Source: Kiritimatiellia bacterium | GTDB lineage: Bacteria > Verrucomicrobiota > Kiritimatiellia > JAAZAB01 | Direction: 5' to 3' | Length of the DNA: 54,235 bases | NCBI GenBank assembly: GCA_028718125.1 | Contig: JAQUMN010000025.1 | Location: 1-54,235, forward strand | In this document: piece by piece, positions 1-7,720 of the stretch | Layout: each line of letters begins with the position of its first letter | Position numbering within the stretch: position 1 is the first letter of the stretch | Position numbers and translations under genes: made by a program | Notes under the pieces: generated by a model | Databases searched by the model: none | Told to the model about the DNA's origin: nothing | The model's input: only the letters and a program-made list of their open reading frames with translations

Positions 1-22
1 CGATCGTGATACCTTTTTTCAT
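1..22 (-). CDS. 5' end of a gene leaving the window
   Basis: On the minus strand an ATG at 22-20 is preceded by an AAGGAGA ribosome binding site six bases upstream, and the reading MKKGITI runs open to the window edge. It is divergent from murG, so the 120 bases between them would hold both promoters. Too little is visible to name the product. Confidence 0.45.
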
Positions 23-72
23 GGCTGGTCTCCTTATGCGTTATGGCCCATCAAGGCCGTTTTACTTTGAGC

Positions 73-85
73 GTGATTATATCAC
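73..85. promoter_or_regulatory. Small palindrome in the divergent promoter region
   Basis: GTGAT and ATCAC form a perfect 5-bp inverted repeat around TAT, between the leftward partial gene and murG. The position would suit an operator, but so short a palindrome can arise by chance. Confidence 0.2.
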
Positions 86-144
86 AGCTCGCAGCTAGGG
101 AGATCAGCCTTCTCATTTAACCTAATTAATCAGAAACAATCATC

Positions 145-1407
145 ATGAAAATCGGGATTGCATGCGGCGGGACAGGCGGGCACATATTTCCCGGCTTGGC
201 GGTGGCCGAGGCCTTGCGCCAACGCGGGCATGAGGTGATTCTGTGGCTGGCGGGCAAGCCGGGCGAAGACTTGGCCCTGGCTGGATGGGTGGGGCCGGTT
301 GTTACGGTATATGCCCGTGGCGTGTCGTCCCATGCTCCGCGGGCCATAATCGCAACAGGCTTCCGCCTGGTTCGGGCGATCGTGCAATGCCGCCAATCGA
401 TGCGGCACTATGCGCCCGACGTGCTCCTTGCCATGGGCAGCTATGCCTCGGTCGGGCCGGTGCTTGCTGCGCGGTGGCTCAATATCCCCGTCGTCCTGCA
501 CGAGGCCAACGTCATTCCCGGCCGGGCCATCCGATTCCTGAGCCGCTGGGCTGAGGCCGTGGCCGTGGGGTTCGAAGAAACACGCCATCATATCACTCAC
601 CCCAGGCTTGTGGTAACCGGCATGCCCGTGCGTGGAATCGGACGATTGAAGACAGGCGCCGGATGCCAGACGCCAGAAGCCAGACCTGATCAGAAGGACG
701 AAGGACAGAAGATGGACGGCGGAGGGCAGACGGTAGATGAGGGATCGCAATCCACAATCATATATCATAAATCGGAAATCCGCGCATGGGGCGCTTTGGC
801 CCCATCGGCCTTCACCCTCCTGGTCATGGGGGGCAGTCGCGGAGCGCACCGGCTGAATGAGATCGTGTCCCAGGCAATTACACGTCTGCATTCGGAAGGA
901 AATTCACTCCAGGTAATTCACCTCTCCGGCACGGCGGATGAGGCATCCATCCGGCAGGTCTATCAGCAGGCCGGTGTGCCCAACGCGGTGTTCGGGTTCC
1001 TGCACGATATGCCGCGGGCTTACCAGATGGCCTCGCTGGCCATTTGCCGAAGCGGCGCTTCCTCCTGCGCTGAACTGTCGCTTTATGGAGTTCCCGCTCT
1101 GCTGGTGCCGTATCCGTTCGCCATTCACCAGCACCAGGCGGCTAACGCCGATGCCCTCGCGGCCGCCGGCGCCGCCGATATCTGCGATGAACAGATTTTA
1201 ACCGTGGATTGGCTGGTCGGCTATGTGGCCGGCCTGATGCGCGACAACGCGCGGCTGATGAACATGCGAAAGGCCGCGCTCCGGCGCGTCACGAACAATC
1301 CGGCCTCTGCCCTGGCTGACCTGGTTGAAGGTGTGGGGGGACGGATGAAGCAAACGCCTAACGCTCAACGCCGAATGTCCAATGTCGAATTTATGACGAA
1401 GAACTAA
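145..1407 (+). CDS. murG: MurG, lipid II-forming N-acetylglucosaminyltransferase
   Basis: Transfers GlcNAc from UDP-GlcNAc to lipid I on the inner face of the membrane, giving lipid II. The N-terminal acceptor domain opens with the glycine-rich GGTGGHIFPGLA motif (about residues 8-19) and has HEANVIPGR; the C-terminal donor domain has MGGSRGAHRLNE and the RSGASSCAELSLYGVPALLVPYP signature. The 420-residue protein is longer than the usual 350-370. The extra length is a roughly 45-residue insertion of 7-base repeat DNA between the two domains (residues about 168-217) and a repeat-derived tail of about 18 residues. Both Rossmann domains look intact, so function is probably kept. First gene of the division and cell wall cluster, 84 bp before murC. 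No clear ribosome binding site is seen. Confidence 0.95.
   Translation: MKIGIACGGTGGHIFPGLAVAEALRQRGHEVILWLAGKPGEDLALAGWVGPVVTVYARGVSSHAPRAIIATGFRLVRAIVQCRQSMRHYAPDVLLAMGSYASVGPVLAARWLNIPVVLHEANVIPGRAIRFLSRWAEAVAVGFEETRHHITHPRLVVTGMPVRGIGRLKTGAGCQTPEARPDQKDEGQKMDGGGQTVDEGSQSTIIYHKSEIRAWGALAPSAFTLLVMGGSRGAHRLNEIVSQAITRLHSEGNSLQVIHLSGTADEASIRQVYQQAGVPNAVFGFLHDMPRAYQMASLAICRSGASSCAELSLYGVPALLVPYPFAIHQHQAANADALAAAGAADICDEQILTVDWLVGYVAGLMRDNARLMNMRKAALRRVTNNPASALADLVEGVGGRMKQTPNAQRRMSNVEFMTKN
649..795 (+). repeat. 7-base-period array inside murG
   Basis: The DNA reads as successive seven-base words, for example agacgcc, agaagcc, ggacgaa, ggacaga, gggcaga, cggtaga, then ccacaat, cataaat, cggaaat. 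It stays open in the murG frame and encodes a polar Gly/Asp/Gln-rich linker between the two MurG domains. The same word style fills intergenic gaps elsewhere in the window. Confidence 0.7.
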
Positions 1408-1446
1408 GAACGAGGAACGAATCCTTCTTCCATCAACCATTGACCA
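1346..1446 (+). repeat. 7-base-period array across the murG end and murC gap
   Basis: Words such as aacgcct, aacgctc, aacgccg, aatgtcc, aatgtcg, then aacgagg, aacgaat, ccatcaa, ccattga follow one another without a break. The array supplies the last codons and the stop of murG and fills the gap to murC. Confidence 0.7.
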
Positions 1447-1480
1447 TTTCCGCCTAAGGCGGATCCGCCTATGGCGGAAA
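1447..1480 (+). repeat. 34-bp palindromic repeat, copy 1
   Basis: Inverted repeat with TTTCCGCC at the left and GGCGGAAA at the right around an inner GGCGGATCCGCC palindrome. Related copies lie near 4088-4120 and 13667-13699. It contains the ATG at 1471 that is an alternative start for murC. Confidence 0.6.
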
Positions 1481-1491
1481 CTATTCTTTCC

Positions 1492-4080
1492 ATGAACGAC
1501 GATCTTAATAACGCGCGCCATCTTCTTGCCGGCCCGCCAGGCCACGTACATTTTGTCGGCATCTGCGGGGTGGGGATGGCCGGTCTGGCTTTCCATCTTA
1601 AGCAAAAAGGATTTCGCGTCTCCGGGTGTGATCGGCAAAGGCAGCCCATAGCGGCATGGTTGGAAGCTGCCGGCATTGAAATCCTGCACGGACATGATCC
1701 TGCCCACCTGGCCGGCGTGAATTGGGTTGTGCGCACGACGGCTGTCCGCGCCGACCATCCCGAGATATTTGCGGCCGCAACGCGGGGCATCCTCGTGTTT
1801 CAGCGCGGTGTTGTCCTCGCCGCGTTCCTGTCCGGCTCCACCCGGGATGCCGGGGTCACCTCAATTATTGTCAGCGGCACGCACGGCAAGACTACGACCA
1901 CAGCCATGCTCGCGCAGATTCTCTTGGCCGCCGGCCGCGATCCTTCCTATTGTATCGGCGGCGTGATTCCTGCGGCGTCGGAGGCCCGCCGCCCTCCAGA
2001 GGAATGCATGACGACATTGATTGAAGAATCGAGAGCGGCAGGCTCTGCCGCCGGGAAGCTTGGCGGCGTTGCCGGCGTGGGAAAGGGCGATTGGCTGGTA
2101 GTGGAAGCCGATGAGAGCGACGGCACCCTGGCCTGCTACGAGAGCGATATTGCCGTGGTGACGAATATCGAGTTTGATCACGCCGAGCATTTTGCCGACC
2201 TCGTCGCTCTGCGCGCCTGTTTCGCCAATATGCTCCGGCAGGTTCGACGGGGCATTGTTTATTGCGCCGACGATCCGGAAGCCCTTATGCTTTGCCGCGG
2301 CCACAGCCGGGGTGCCGGCCTGGCTCGGGCCGTTTCATATGGGTTGGCGCCCGCAGCCGAGTGGCGCGCCGTGCCAATTGAGGAAATGGCGGAAAATATT
2401 TCATTTCAGGTTTGGCGCGGAACGGAAAAGCTGGGTGTCATCCGTTTGCCGGTGCCGGGGCGCCACAATGTGTTGAACGCCCTGGCGGCCTGTGTGGCGG
2501 CCTCCATTTGCGGTGTCGGCTTCGATGCCATGTGCCTGGGCTTGCAGTCTTTCCGTCCGGTGCGCCGGCGCTTCGAGCGGGTGATCGAAAAGGACGACGT
2601 GCTGGTGATCTCCGATTACGCGCATCATCCTACGGAGGTCTCGGCAACCTTGCGCGCTCTCGCGTGCCTCCGACGGAAACGCTGGCTGGTCGTGTATCAG
2701 CCGCATCGCTACAGCCGCACGCGGGCCCTGGCCCATGATTTTGCCAACGTGTTTATGGGTGTGGATGAATTGGTCCTTACGCCGGTCTATGCCGCTTCGG
2801 AGCCGATGGTAGCGGGGGGCACATCCTGGGACCTATATGAACATGTCCGGCGCTTGGGTAAAGTCCGTACGCTTTGCGCCACGTCGCTGGTCCAAGCATG
2901 GGGCTATGTGCGCACCGTGCTCCGACCTGGCGACGGATTGCTGATTATGGGCGCGGGCGATGTGGAAAAAATTGCCGACTGGGCTCGCGCGGAACTGGCT
3001 GAACGCGGTCTGGCTGACCTAAATCCAGCGCACGCCTGGGCGGTGGCACTCGAACACATGCAATGGAAATCCGCCGCGTTTAAGCGGCAGGCATCGCTGG
3101 CCGGCAGAACAACCTTGCACGTTGGCGGTAGCGCTGATATTTTTGCCGAATTGGCCGACGAAGAAGATTTGGTAAAATTGCTTCAATGGACCCATGTGAA
3201 CCGGGTTCCTGTCATCCTGCTGGGCGCGGGTAGTAATGTGCTGGTGAGCGATCTGGGGGTGCGGGGTGTGGTTGTGCGCTTGGCGGATCAGGCGTTTCGG
3301 CAAATCAAGTTGGAAAAGATAATGCCTCAGTCACGGGAGACTGAACGTTTTCTGTCATTCCCGACCCGATCGGGAATCCAGGAAAATGCAATGCTGGATT
3401 CCCGCTTTCGCAGGAATGACAGCATTAAAGCCCGTAATCCCCCCGTGACTGACCCATTACTGGAAGATCAGTTACGGGTGGTTGTTGGTGCTGGCATGTC
3501 CATGCATGAACTGACCAACCGGCTGGCAGAGGATGGCCTTGCGGGAATGGAATTTCTGGCAGGCATTCCGGGGACCGTCGGCGGGGCTCTGCGCATGAAT
3601 GCGGGCGCCTGGAGCGCGAACATCGGTTCGCGGACGGCCTGGGTTCGCTTCCTCAATCCCGATGGTTCGGAACAGGTGGCGGAAGCGGCGTCGCTGGGCT
3701 TTGGCTACCGCCATTGCGCGGGATTGGCCGGCAAGGTTGTGCTCGAGGCGGCGTTTAACGTGGCGCCGCCAAATCAGCAGGCGGTGCGCGCGCGCATGGA
3801 AGATATTCTCAGGCGGCGCGCCTGGTTGCGCGCCTGGCCATCGGCCGGTTCGGTGTTCAGGAACCCGGAGGGTGACTTTGCCGGGCGCTTGCTGGAAGCG
3901 GCCGGGATGAAGGGGCAGCGTATCGGAGGCGCGCGCGTGCTGGCGGAGCATGCCAACGTGATCGTCACGGAGCCGGGCGCTTCGGCGTCGGATGTCCGTG
4001 CGCTTTTGGAAATTATGCGTCAGGTCGTGCGGGAACGCTCGGGTATTGAGTTAAAAGAGGAGATCGTGTGCCTTGAGTAA
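1492..4080 (+). CDS. murC-murB: MurC-MurB fusion: UDP-MurNAc-L-alanine ligase and UDP-enolpyruvyl-GlcNAc reductase
   Basis: One 862-residue cytoplasmic protein carrying two steps of peptidoglycan precursor synthesis. The N-terminal half (to about 495) is MurC: GICGVGMAGLA nucleotide loop, GTHGKTTTTAM ATP loop, VEADESDGT, YAHHPTEV and YQPHRYSRT. The C-terminal half is MurB: VGGSADIFAE, LGAGSNVLVSD and GIPGTVGGALRMNAGAW flavin-binding segments, SAGSVFRNP and the GGARVLAEHANVI tail. MurB catalyses an earlier step than MurC. A MITE copy of 142 bp lies in frame within the MurB half (3319-3460). The ATG at 1471 is in frame but lies within a palindromic repeat, so ATG 1492 is preferred; neither has a good ribosome binding site. 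All expected catalytic blocks are visible. Confidence 0.93.
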   Translation: MNDDLNNARHLLAGPPGHVHFVGICGVGMAGLAFHLKQKGFRVSGCDRQRQPIAAWLEAAGIEILHGHDPAHLAGVNWVVRTTAVRADHPEIFAAATRGILVFQRGVVLAAFLSGSTRDAGVTSIIVSGTHGKTTTTAMLAQILLAAGRDPSYCIGGVIPAASEARRPPEECMTTLIEESRAAGSAAGKLGGVAGVGKGDWLVVEADESDGTLACYESDIAVVTNIEFDHAEHFADLVALRACFANMLRQVRRGIVYCADDPEALMLCRGHSRGAGLARAVSYGLAPAAEWRAVPIEEMAENISFQVWRGTEKLGVIRLPVPGRHNVLNALAACVAASICGVGFDAMCLGLQSFRPVRRRFERVIEKDDVLVISDYAHHPTEVSATLRALACLRRKRWLVVYQPHRYSRTRALAHDFANVFMGVDELVLTPVYAASEPMVAGGTSWDLYEHVRRLGKVRTLCATSLVQAWGYVRTVLRPGDGLLIMGAGDVEKIADWARAELAERGLADLNPAHAWAVALEHMQWKSAAFKRQASLAGRTTLHVGGSADIFAELADEEDLVKLLQWTHVNRVPVILLGAGSNVLVSDLGVRGVVVRLADQAFRQIKLEKIMPQSRETERFLSFPTRSGIQENAMLDSRFRRNDSIKARNPPVTDPLLEDQLRVVVGAGMSMHELTNRLAEDGLAGMEFLAGIPGTVGGALRMNAGAWSANIGSRTAWVRFLNPDGSEQVAEAASLGFGYRHCAGLAGKVVLEAAFNVAPPNQQAVRARMEDILRRRAWLRAWPSAGSVFRNPEGDFAGRLLEAAGMKGQRIGGARVLAEHANVIVTEPGASASDVRALLEIMRQVVRERSGIELKEEIVCLE
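3319..3460 (+). mobile_element. MITE family 1, in-frame copy inside the MurB domain
   Basis: Ends TAATGCCTCAGTCACGGG (3320-3337) and, inverted, CCCGTGACTGACCCATTA pair at 16 of 18 positions. Inside are the GTCATTCCCG and GGGAATGACAG palindrome blocks of the family. It is flanked by TGGAAAAG (3311-3318) and TGGAAGAT (3461-3468), a 6-of-8 match that looks like an aged 8-bp target duplication. Element plus duplication is 150 bp, exactly 50 codons, with no stop in the murB frame. Confidence 0.85.
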
Positions 4081-4220
4081 TAAAACATTTTCCGCCATCG
4101 GCGGATCCGACTACGGCGGTCAATCTTGCGGTTCAATCGAACCGCGGCTACAGCAATTTAGTGTAGTCGCCGTTCGTAAGAACGGCAAAGTTCCCGGGGA
4201 GATCGTGAACTATGAGTAAT
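4057..4220 (+). repeat. Hairpin cluster between direct repeats at the murB/ddl junction
   Basis: The gap holds a 34-bp palindromic repeat copy (4088-4120) and two perfect 7-bp-stem hairpins, GCGGTTC/GAACCGC (4128-4145) and GCCGTTC/GAACGGC (4169-4186), separated by a weak GGCTACA/TGTAGTC pairing. The bases 4057-4081 at the murB end and 4197-4220 at the ddl start are imperfect direct repeats sharing GAGATCGTG and TGAGTAAT, about 20 of 25 identical. Confidence 0.6.
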
Positions 4221-5108
4221 ACGACATTTCGGCATGTTGCCGTGTTAATGGGCGGGCCTTCCTTGGAACGGGAGGTTTCCTTGCGGTCGGGGCGGGCGGT
4301 GTCGGAGGGGCTGCGCCAGGCCGGTTACGAAGTGGAGGAAGTGGATGTTAAGGTGCGGGAATTTGACCTGCCGCCGCAGGTGGAGGCCGTATTTATAGCC
4401 CTGCATGGTGAATTTGGAGAAGACGGGCAGGTGCAGGATATCCTGACGCGTAAAAAAATGCCATATGCCGGAACCAGGCCGGAGGCCAGCCGGGTAGCGT
4501 TTGACAAAGTCCGTTCCAAGCAGATATTGATGCGCCATGGCATTCCGACGCCGGCATTTGAAGTCCTGCAATCCGGCCGGGCGCGAACGCTGCCTTTGCC
4601 GGTCGTAGTAAAACCGGTGCGGCAGGGCTCGAGTTTCGGTTGCCATAAGGTGACGCTGGAAGCAGGCTGGCCGGAAGCCCTGGCCGACGCCATGACTTAC
4701 AACGGCGAGGTGCTGGTGGAAACGTATATTGACGGCAAGGAATTGACCGTCGGGATTGTGGATGACGAAATTTTGCCGGCGATTGAAATCCGTGCGCCTA
4801 ACAACAACTACGATTACCGGGCCAAATACACCAAAGGCGTTACGGAATACCTGGTGCCCGCGCCGATAGATGCCGCGGCCACAAGCCTGTGCCGGGACCT
4901 GAGTGCTCGGACATTCCGTGCGCTTGCCGGGCGCGGTTTGGGGCGCGTGGATTTGAGGATGAGCCCCGATGGCCGGATGTATGTGCTGGAATTGAACACG
5001 ATACCCGGGTTCACCGAAACCAGCCTCCTGCCCAAAGCTGCCCGTGTTGCCGGTTATGCCTTTCCCGCCCTGTGCGATCGCATTATACGAACGGCTGCCG
5101 TGGATTGA
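4212..5108 (+). CDS. ddl: D-alanine--D-alanine ligase
   Basis: ATP-grasp enzyme joining two D-alanines for the peptidoglycan stem peptide. It shows GGPSLEREVSLRSG near the N-terminus, HGEFGEDGQVQ, the ATP-grasp VVVKPVRQGSSFG segment, GRVDLRMSPDGRMYVLELN with metal ligands, and GFTETSLLPKAA near the C-terminus. At 298 residues it has the usual length of a DdlB-type enzyme. It follows murC-murB, as is normal in this cluster. A decayed copy of its 3' end lies about 1.7 kb downstream (6630-6745). Confidence 0.95.
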   Translation: MSNTTFRHVAVLMGGPSLEREVSLRSGRAVSEGLRQAGYEVEEVDVKVREFDLPPQVEAVFIALHGEFGEDGQVQDILTRKKMPYAGTRPEASRVAFDKVRSKQILMRHGIPTPAFEVLQSGRARTLPLPVVVKPVRQGSSFGCHKVTLEAGWPEALADAMTYNGEVLVETYIDGKELTVGIVDDEILPAIEIRAPNNNYDYRAKYTKGVTEYLVPAPIDAAATSLCRDLSARTFRALAGRGLGRVDLRMSPDGRMYVLELNTIPGFTETSLLPKAARVAGYAFPALCDRIIRTAAVD

Positions 5109-5191
5109 AGAGCGCGCTGGTCGTGTTTGCCATAATTAGCGTCATCTGCGGCGCTTTTCTCCGCGCTGCCTTTCATGTGGTATTTATGTGC

Positions 5192-5220
5192 TTGCTTTTC
5201 ATAAGGTTTTGCATTATAAA
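5192..5220 (+). promoter_or_regulatory. Possible promoter for mscL
   Basis: TTGCTT (5192-5197) and TATAAA (5215-5220) are 17 bases apart in an AT-rich stretch about 90 bases before mscL. The -10 box is good and the -35 box weak. Confidence 0.4.
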
Positions 5221-5312
5221 ATAACAAAGATTGGGTTCCCTTGTCCTTGTGGTTGTTAGATCAAAATTATGCGTTTTGTTGTAATAACCGGTCGTCAAAT
5301 AAGGAGGGCATC

Positions 5313-5741
5313 ATGAGCTGGGTCAAGGAGTTCAAGCAGTTTGCCATGCGGGGTAATGTGATGGATATGGCGATAGGTATCATTATCGGCGCCGCGTTCG
5401 GTAAAATCGTATCCTCGCTGGTCGCGGATATCCTGATGCCGCCCATCGGAAAACTGATGGGCAACGTGGATTTTTCCAGCCTTTTCATCGTACTGGGCTC
5501 CGGCACTTATCCTTCGCTGGCGGCTGCCAAAGCGGCCGGCGCCGCGACGCTCAACTATGGTATCTTTATCAATGCAGTCATTGATTTCATCATTGTGGCT
5601 TTCGCCATCTTCCTGCTCGTAAAAGGCTTAAATGCCATGCGCCGCAAAGAGGAAGCCAAGGTCGCGCCGCCTCCGGCGCCTTCAGCTGAAGAAAGACTGC
5701 TCGCTGAAATCCGGGATCTGTTGAAACATAAGACGGCCTGA
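5313..5741 (+). CDS. mscL: MscL, large-conductance mechanosensitive channel
   Basis: Homopentameric inner-membrane valve that opens under sudden osmotic downshock. The 142-residue product begins [20 protein letters not shown], typical of MscL, followed by a first membrane helix ([25 protein letters not shown]), a periplasmic loop, a second helix ([21 protein letters not shown]) and a charged C-terminal bundle ([12 protein letters not shown]). The start at 5313 follows a perfect AAGGAGG at 5301-5307; a longer in-frame reading from 5241 lacks such a site. It sits between ddl and ftsQ, an unusual place. Confidence 0.95.
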   Translation: MSWVKEFKQFAMRGNVMDMAIGIIIGAAFGKIVSSLVADILMPPIGKLMGNVDFSSLFIVLGSGTYPSLAAAKAAGAATLNYGIFINAVIDFIIVAFAIFLLVKGLNAMRRKEEAKVAPPPAPSAEERLLAEIRDLLKHKTA

Positions 5742-5778
5742 TAGCCCCTGCATTAAAACGCAAGCAAAGGAGTAACAC

Positions 5779-6573
5779 ATGTCAATGCGTGGTTTGGTTG
5801 TCAATTTCCCCGTCGCGTATGCGATGGGCGTCGCGATGGTGATTGGCCTGATGGCGAATAGCGCCGCTGCTCAAGCGGCGGCGGATAAACCAAAAAAAGA
5901 ATGTTGGGAGACCGGCCTGAATGCCGGCCTGAACCTGACCCGCGGCAACAGTAAGACCTTGATGCTGAACGGCGGGCTTATCTCGGAATATAAAAAAAAT
6001 GCCAATGAATTCCGCCTGGCGATCCAGGGCGCCTACGGCGAAAGCGCCCTGACTCCAAGCGGAGGATCGAACAGCACGGAACAGACAACCGTCCAGAACG
6101 CCAAGGGTACTGCCGATTATAAGCGTTTGTTTACCGAGCGCGATTACGGATATGCGAACGGCGAGTTGGTGCACGACCACATTGCGGGAATTGATTACCG
6201 GCTGATTATCGGACCCGGTCTTGGACGCTATTTCCTGAAGAATGATCGACAGTCCCTGAATGCGGAAGCTGGTGCGGCCTATGTGCGCCAGCAGCTATCC
6301 GGCGATGTCAATGATACCGTCAACTTGCGCTTGGCCCAGCGCTTTGGAATCAAGCTGTTGGCTTCTTCAAAACTTTGGGAATCCGTGGAATATCTGCCGG
6401 CGTTTGATGACTTCGGCAATTACTTCATCAATTTCGAAATCGGAGCCGAAGCCGCCATGACTGAGCGAGTGAATCTGCGGGTTGTGTTTCAAGATCAATA
6501 CAACAGCCGGCCGGCTTCGGATAAGGAAACAAACGATTTGCAACTGGCCGCCGGCATCGGGTATAAACTTTAA
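5779..6573 (+). CDS. DUF481-family outer-membrane protein
   Basis: 264 residues with an N-terminal signal peptide (hydrophobic MGVAMVIGLMANSAAAQA, probable cleavage near residue 33) and a beta-rich body with alternating hydrophobic strands, ending in GIGYKL. The opening WETGLNAGLNLTRGNSKT and the repeated strand pattern match the DUF481 group of putative salt-stress or porin-like outer-membrane barrels related to YdiY. A clear AAAGGAG ribosome binding site lies upstream, and it is only 37 bp after mscL, so the two may share a transcript. Substrate unknown. Confidence 0.75.
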   Translation: MSMRGLVVNFPVAYAMGVAMVIGLMANSAAAQAAADKPKKECWETGLNAGLNLTRGNSKTLMLNGGLISEYKKNANEFRLAIQGAYGESALTPSGGSNSTEQTTVQNAKGTADYKRLFTERDYGYANGELVHDHIAGIDYRLIIGPGLGRYFLKNDRQSLNAEAGAAYVRQQLSGDVNDTVNLRLAQRFGIKLLASSKLWESVEYLPAFDDFGNYFINFEIGAEAAMTERVNLRVVFQDQYNSRPASDKETNDLQLAAGIGYKL

Positions 6574-6629
6574 ACCCTCAGCGTACGTCCCTTTTTTTTC
6601 GGGCCACGGGATCAAGGCGGGTGTATCAG

Positions 6630-6745
6630 GGCGAACCATGAGTAGTCGTGCGCTCCGAGCGCGGAGCGGGGCGCGTGAATTTACGAGTGAGCCCTGATGG
6701 CCGGATGCACGTCCTGGAGTTGAGCACGACCTGCCGGGTTCCTGC
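6630..6745 (+). pseudogene. Remnant of a ddl 3' end
   Basis: In one frame the DNA reads RVNLRVSPDGRMHVLELST, matching the ddl segment RVDLRMSPDGRMYVLELNT, and the nucleotides align closely (gatggccggatg is identical). Upstream bases also align with ddl but with an indel; downstream the similarity fades within 30 bases. There is no start, and marC ends on the other strand just after it. It is a decayed duplicate of the end of the ddl gene at 4212-5108, or of a second ddl. Confidence 0.75.
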
Positions 6746-6759
6746 TGCGCCAGGCTGAT

Positions 6760-7347
6760 TTACCCCGCCTGATTCATCAGCATGAAAATCCCGCGCCGAA
6801 TGAACATGACCGCGATAGCGGCTAGCAGCAGGCTGGTAATTTTGGAAAACGCTTTTGATCCGGCCTTGCCCAGGATCCGTATGATCAGGCGGGATTGCCA
6901 GAATGCGACGCCGGTAATTAGTATGTTCGCGACCGTGGCCAGGATGGTCATCCACAGGCCGTACTGGGCTTGCAGGACGAGAGTGGCGGCGAGGACGCCC
7001 GGTCCCACAATCAGAGGCACACCCAGGGGCACGGCGCCCAGCGTATCATGATCATGGGTGGGCTGCCCCGATTCGTTCGAAGCGACCAGATCCTTAAGCG
7101 CAAGGATGAACATCAGTCCCCCGCCGGCAATCAGAAAATCGCCGACTGAAATGCCCATGTAATGTAACAGGGATTTGCCGACAATCACAAAAACGATTGC
7201 CACGGCGAGGGCGGTGATGACGGACTGGATGATGATTTTATTCAGGCGCGCCGGGGGCACGCCTGCCGTAAGGCTGAGAAAAACGGGCAGATTGCCAAGC
7301 GGATCCACCGCGGTAAAGAGCGGAATAAAGCAAAGGAAAAAAATCAT
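6760..7347 (-). CDS. MarC-family integral membrane protein
   Basis: 195 residues with about six membrane helices. The N-terminal FIPLFTAVDPLGNLPVFLSLT is the typical MarC signature, and the glycine-rich central helix IAGGGLMFILALKDL and the VPLIVGPGVLAATLVL segment follow. The function of the family is not settled; the early link to antibiotic resistance was withdrawn. The ATG at 7347 has a strong GGAGGT ribosome binding site; the longer in-frame reading would begin inside a transposable repeat. It lies opposite to the division genes. Confidence 0.85.
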   Translation of the reverse strand: MIFFLCFIPLFTAVDPLGNLPVFLSLTAGVPPARLNKIIIQSVITALAVAIVFVIVGKSLLHYMGISVGDFLIAGGGLMFILALKDLVASNESGQPTHDHDTLGAVPLGVPLIVGPGVLAATLVLQAQYGLWMTILATVANILITGVAFWQSRLIIRILGKAGSKAFSKITSLLLAAIAVMFIRRGIFMLMNQAG

Positions 7348-7449
7348 CCCAACCTCCTGCGCCGCCGGTTCACCCGCAAACGCACATGCATAGTCTGGAT
7401 CGTAGCCGAAAATAAGTCCAGTTATTTTTGACTGCGTATGGTCTTCATC

Positions 7450-7570
7450 CAGGGCTGCGTCAAGAACGGTCTCGCGGGAGCTCGGCCCTCCATGAATGCC
7501 AATATTTTCACGATATTGGAGGGCGGAGCTCCGCGACGCCGCTGGTTTTGGCATGGATGACGCAGCCCTG
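7450..7570. mobile_element. MITE family 2, complete copy A
   Basis: A 121-bp element with perfect 13-bp inverted ends, CAGGGCTGCGTCA (7450-7462) and TGACGCAGCCCTG (7558-7570). The 10 bases GGTCTTCATC occur just outside both ends (7440-7449 and 7571-7580), a target duplication. The interior has GCCCTCC/GGAGGGC and CAATAT/ATATTG inverted repeats. No coding capacity. Confidence 0.85.
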
Positions 7571-7611
7571 GGTCTTCATCCGCGATGTGCCATCCGCGAT
7601 GTGCTTTGCAC

Positions 7612-7640
7612 TTGACGGAGCTAAGCGGAAAATCCATATT
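7612..7640 (+). promoter_or_regulatory. Possible promoter for ftsQAZ
   Basis: TTGACG (7612-7617) and CATATT (7635-7640) are 17 bases apart, 80 bases before ftsQ and just after the MITE. It may restore transcription of ftsQAZ downstream of the interruption. Confidence 0.4.
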
Positions 7641-7720
7641 GATTTTGTCCGCATGGGGAATGAAGCGGAAATGGAAGTGCGGCCTTTGACGTCGCATCCC
7701 AATCAGAAGGAATGTTTTTT

